From the NCBI GenBank assembly GCA_936941515.1, contig CAKZJI010000351.1:1-8459 (forward strand): DNA of 8,459 nucleotides. The letters are read 5' to 3'. Of this stretch, positions 5,915 to 8,459 are shown in pieces; position 1 is the first letter of the stretch; every line of letters starts with the position of its first letter. Position numbers and translations under genes: made by a program. This DNA is from an uncultured Propionibacteriaceae bacterium (lineage in GTDB: Bacteria; Actinomycetota; Actinomycetes; Propionibacteriales; Propionibacteriaceae). Under the pieces are notes generated by a model, which made no database searches, had not been told where the DNA came from, and was given only the letters and a program-made list of their open reading frames with translations.

Positions 5915-6349
5915 TCACTGCTTCTCCTCGGCGTGATGTCCGCCGGTGTGGGGGATGCCGTTGACGTACAGCCAGCGCCCATCGATGCGCAGGAAGGAGC
6001 TGACCTCACGCATGACCCCGACCCTGCCGTTCTCCTCCCAGCTGGCGGAGAACGAGACCATGCCTTCGTCGTCCCAGGCCTTGCCAGCCCCGCTGTGTTC
6101 GATGGTGAGTCCCGTCCACCGCAGACCAGGCTCAGGGTCGATGGCCTCAGGGCGGGTGTTTGGGTGCCAGGTCTCCAGCAGGTAATCCGTCAGGCCGAGC
6201 GCATAGGCGCTGTACCGTGCCCGCATCAGCGCGACCGCGGTGGCGGGCGGTCTGTGACCCTCATGGATGGGCTCGCAGCACGTCGTGTAGGGACGGCCGG
6301 TGTCGCAGGGGCAGATATCTGTGGGATCACTCACCGTCCCAGTATCCAC
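5915..6349 (-). CDS. UPF0225/YchJ-like SEC-C motif protein
   Basis: This 144-aa cytoplasmic protein belongs to the UPF0225 family (E. coli YchJ is a relative). The N-terminal SEC-C zinc-binding motif is ICPCDTGRPYTTCC, with Cys13, Cys15, Cys24 and Cys25. The YchJ middle domain follows (about 37-132), with the typical ALMRARYSAYALG, DYLLETWHPNTRP and WTGLTI stretches and the closing GRWLYVNG; this region has an NTF2-like fold. No reaction is established for the family. The start used is GTG at 6349; an alternative GTG lies five codons downstream (6334), and neither has a clear SD. The gene begins 33 nt after the phosphoesterase stop, so co-transcription with it is likely. Its C-terminus is a short polar tail (GGHHAEEKQ). 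Family call firm, function unknown. Confidence 0.88.
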   Translation of the reverse strand: MDTGTVSDPTDICPCDTGRPYTTCCEPIHEGHRPPATAVALMRARYSAYALGLTDYLLETWHPNTRPEAIDPEPGLRWTGLTIEHSGAGKAWDDEGMVSFSASWEENGRVGVMREVSSFLRIDGRWLYVNGIPHTGGHHAEEKQ

Positions 6350-6382
6350 CTTTGAAGGCCCCGACGCTTAGTTGGGACCAGC

Positions 6383-7285
6383 TCAGCTGACAGGCGTCAG
6401 CGTCAGCAGCGTCACCTCTGGCGGGCAGGCGAAACGATACGGGGCGAATGGGGATGTTCCGATGCCCGCGGAGACGTGAAGCCAGGCCGATCCGCCCCCC
6501 GCCTCATGCCGCGACAGCCCCTTGACCTGCGGGGTGGGCAGATCACAGTTCGTGGTCAGCGCACCATACCCCGGGACACACACCTGGCCCCCGTGGGTGT
6601 GTCCTGCGAGGATCAGCTGCACCCCATCGACGGTCATCGCATCCAGCACTCGGCGATACGGGGCATGCGTCACCCCGAGACTCAGATCCACCCCGTCGCT
6701 GGCAGGTCCGGCGACGGCTGGGTAGTCGTCGCGGTCGTGGTGTGCGTCGTCGGTGCCTCGCAACTCCACCCGATACCCGCCCACCTCGACGATGGCACGC
6801 CGGTCGTTGAGGTCATGCCAGGCTCCGCTGCGCGTCAAGGCAGAGCGCAACTGCTCCGAATCCAACGGCTCCGGCGCAGCAGAGGCCTCCGAACGTCCCC
6901 TGGTGACGTAGCGCAGCGGGCTTTTGAACTCAGGCCTGTGATAGTCATTTGACCCGAAGACGAACCCCCCGGGAACATCCCGCAGCGGTCCGAGAGCCGC
7001 CATCAGCGACGCGATGGCCCGGTCGCTGGAGATATTGTCGCCGGTGTTGACCACCACATCTGGTGCCAGACCTGCCAGCGAACGCAGAAAGTCAAGCTTC
7101 GCGTGCTGCGACTCCAACAGGTGCACATCAGAGATGTGAAGCACTCTCAGCTCCCGGCCGCCCGCGGGCAGCACGGGAACTGAGACGCGACGCACCTGGA
7201 AGAGATTCGCCTCCGCCAGCCCCCAGGCAAAGCAGCCAAGCGCCGCCGCGGCCAGGCTGGCCGCGGCGCGCAATGGCCGTGTCAC
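6383..7285 (-). CDS. Membrane-anchored calcineurin-like metallophosphoesterase (YkuE-type)
   Basis: This is a two-metal phosphoesterase of 300 aa. The catalytic motifs are complete and in order: SDVH (52-55), NTGDN (80-84), GSND (111-114, a variant of GNHD), the His of THAP (206-209) and GHTHGGQ (228-234). Residues 6-25 are a single hydrophobic segment with few charges, probably an uncleaved anchor or signal, which would place the active site outside the membrane. The start is GTG, overlapping the PBP stop (GTGA), so translation is probably coupled; AGGGGA lies just upstream. Linkage of a PASTA-type PBP with such a phosphoesterase is also seen in mycobacteria (ponA2, Rv3682, beside Rv3683), suggesting an envelope role. 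The substrate is unknown; phospholipid, nucleotide or polyprenyl phosphate substrates are guesses. Confidence 0.92.
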   Translation of the reverse strand: MTRPLRAAASLAAAALGCFAWGLAEANLFQVRRVSVPVLPAGGRELRVLHISDVHLLESQHAKLDFLRSLAGLAPDVVVNTGDNISSDRAIASLMAALGPLRDVPGGFVFGSNDYHRPEFKSPLRYVTRGRSEASAAPEPLDSEQLRSALTRSGAWHDLNDRRAIVEVGGYRVELRGTDDAHHDRDDYPAVAGPASDGVDLSLGVTHAPYRRVLDAMTVDGVQLILAGHTHGGQVCVPGYGALTTNCDLPTPQVKGLSRHEAGGGSAWLHVSAGIGTSPFAPYRFACPPEVTLLTLTPVS

Positions 7286-8325
7286 TGGTCCCCTGGCGGA
7301 CCAGGCTCAATGGGAGCGGGTATTCCCGGGTCCGGTGGCGCCCCGGGCGTTGGGGGAACGACACTGGGCTCCGGTGTTGGCTGCTGCCCCTTGGAGAACA
7401 GCAGCTGAATGGTGGAGAACTTCGGTGCTGTTGTCGAGGGGCTCACCCCCAGGAAGGTTCCCTTGGGCCTGGGGCTGTCGACCTCGACATTGACTGTCGA
7501 GAAGCCGGCGGCCTCAAGCGTGGTGCGTGCCTCCTGCGGAGACATGCCGTTGGTGTCGGGCACCTGCACCGTCTCGCCCTGCTCAATGCGCTGACTGACC
7601 TTCCCGAAGGGTGTGGGGTCAACGTCCTTCAAGGCGGCGCTCATCGCCCGCTTCCAGATGGGGCCGGCGTCGCCGCTTCCTGAACCCTGGAGCCTGACAC
7701 CCGTCGAGAGCTTCATGTACTTTATCCCCGCATCGGGCCTCCCCTTGAACTCAGGTGCGGTGTTGTCGACGGCGATAAAGGCGGCTCCCGCCATGTCAGG
7801 GGTGTATCCCGCAAACCACACCGACCTGTTGCTGTCCGTGGTGCCGGTCTTGCCCGCCTGAGGACGGCCATCCGGCATGCGTGCTGCCTGGCCAGTTCCC
7901 CTCGTCACGACGCCAGACAGGATGTTGTTCACACCGTCGGCAACCTCGGGGGAGAGCACCTCCTGGCAGTTGGCGGAGGGCACGGGAACATCCTGACCCT
8001 CCTTCGTCTGGATCAGCCTCAGGATGATCGGATTGCAGTGAGTGCCGCGATTCGCGAACGTCGCATAGGCCTCGGCCATGGACAACGGCGTGACGTAGGA
8101 CGTGCCCAGCACCCATGATGCGACACTGCCGTCCTTGCGCATGTCCTCGCCATCCGCCCGCTTGACCCCCAGCTTCTGAGCCATGTCGATGGAGTCGCAG
8201 AGACCCACCTTGGCCTCCAACTGGACAAAGTACGTGTTGACGGAGTTCTCGGTGGATTCCGCCAGGTCAGAGACCACGGGTTCCCGAGTGCCATCCTTCG
8301 TCAAAATATCGGAAAGTTCAGACAT
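7282..8325 (-). CDS. N-terminally truncated, chimeric PASTA-type class A penicillin-binding protein
   Basis: Residues from about 21 onward (347 in all from the ATG at 8325) are the C-terminal half of a PonA-type bifunctional PBP. The SxN motif is SVN (28-30), followed by TYFVQLEAKVGL, the KTG motif is KTGTT (159-163), one PASTA domain lies at about 252-313 (VQVPDTNGMSPQEA...), and a Pro-rich tail spans 315-347. The GT51 glycosyltransferase domain, the transmembrane anchor and the SxxK nucleophile are missing, whereas intact relatives are about twice as long or more. The first 20 residues (MSELSDILTK...EPVVSD) do not look like PBP; they resemble the start of the small actinobacterial DUF6918 family as I remember it. 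The frame stays open across the junction near 8255-8270. The product should be catalytically dead and not membrane-anchored. Upstream M at 8370 lacks an SD. Treat as a fusion pseudogene or an assembly error. Confidence 0.75.
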   Translation of the reverse strand: MSELSDILTKDGTREPVVSDLAESTENSVNTYFVQLEAKVGLCDSIDMAQKLGVKRADGEDMRKDGSVASWVLGTSYVTPLSMAEAYATFANRGTHCNPIILRLIQTKEGQDVPVPSANCQEVLSPEVADGVNNILSGVVTRGTGQAARMPDGRPQAGKTGTTDSNRSVWFAGYTPDMAGAAFIAVDNTAPEFKGRPDAGIKYMKLSTGVRLQGSGSGDAGPIWKRAMSAALKDVDPTPFGKVSQRIEQGETVQVPDTNGMSPQEARTTLEAAGFSTVNVEVDSPRPKGTFLGVSPSTTAPKFSTIQLLFSKGQQPTPEPSVVPPTPGAPPDPGIPAPIEPGPPGDQ

Positions 8326-8452
8326 AGGCTCTAAGACTAGCCAAAAAACCGTCAAGTTGTGGCATCGCATTAAAAGGGGAGGTCAACCGCGGCTGCACAG
8401 ATGAACCTACGCGTCTAGCGCGCGTCGTTACCCCCGGGCTTATGATCGTCAT
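8326..8452. promoter_or_regulatory. Intergenic region between divergent starts
   Basis: This 127-nt stretch separates the minus-strand ATG at 8325 from a + strand ATG at 8453. On the minus strand TAGTCT (8339-8334) lies 8 nt before the ATG and there is no SD, so a leaderless or near-leaderless start is possible. TTGACG (minus, 8354-8349) is too close to pair with it as a -35. A short dyad ACGCG/CGCGT lies at 8409-8425. Regulation is inferred from geometry only. Confidence 0.3.
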
Positions 8453-8459
8453 ATGTCTT
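8441..8459 (+). promoter_or_regulatory. Leaderless-type promoter and start of a gene running off the right edge
   Basis: TATGAT (8441-8446) is a near-consensus -10 hexamer. Exactly 6 nt later is an ATG (8453-8455) followed by TCT T and the end of the window, so transcription could begin at the start codon. An ATG at 8442 in another frame is also possible. TATGA and TCATA (8441-8453) form a small dyad over the same bases, which could be an operator. No -35 is evident. The gene product cannot be judged from 7 bases. Confidence 0.35.

Noticed and set aside
8326..8370. Start of the chimeric PBP at the ATG at 8370
   Set aside because: There is no SD, and the 15 extra residues (MRCHNLTVFW...) do not resemble either parent family; ATG 8325 matches the presumed DUF6918-type start.

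Overview
The window comes from a high-GC actinobacterium. The evidence is strongly GC-biased codon use, GTG starts, promoter hexamers sitting 6 nt from ATG codons, a MurT/GatD pair, and a PASTA-bearing class A penicillin-binding protein next to a metallophosphoesterase, as at mycobacterial ponA2. The gene set fits Propionibacteriales, but I cannot name a species. Most of the window concerns the cell wall.

Layout. Bases 1-969 hold no convincing gene. The first ~240 bases are markedly G/T-rich on the + strand, the rest is less GC-rich, and several short dyads cluster near the next gene. Bases 970-2929 carry two + strand Tat-exported peptidoglycan hydrolases, an NlpC/P60 endopeptidase and a zinc N-acetylmuramoyl-L-alanine amidase. 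They share almost the same C-terminal repeat domain, which resembles the wall-binding modules of phage endolysins. A 16-bp hairpin separates them. Bases 3042-5020 carry murT-gatD with an ATGA overlap; the two subunits amidate D-glutamate of lipid II to D-isoglutamine.

The remaining genes are on the minus strand and converge on gatD. In transcription order they are: a PASTA-type PBP fragment (8325-7282), a membrane-anchored calcineurin-like phosphoesterase (7285-6383, GTGA overlap), a small SEC-C/UPF0225 (YchJ-like) protein (6349-5915), and an unrecognised protein with about eight membrane segments (5828-5031). At the right edge a strong -10-like element on the + strand points out of the window towards an ATG at 8453.

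How the genes fit together. MurT/GatD sets the amidation state of the stem peptide. The secreted amidase and endopeptidase cut the stem from the glycan or cut within it. The PBP would cross-link it, but the copy here cannot do so.

Most notable points. (1) The PBP has lost its glycosyltransferase domain and its SxxK serine. It instead starts with about 20 residues that look like the N-terminus of an unrelated small actinobacterial family (DUF6918-like, from memory), fused in frame, so it is either a deletion fusion or a misassembly. (2) The two hydrolases form a tandem pair with a duplicated binding domain and could be secreted lysins. (3) This MurT has no cysteine at all, so it lacks the Cys4 zinc ribbon of the characterised enzymes. 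No tRNA, rRNA, CRISPR array or insertion sequence was seen.
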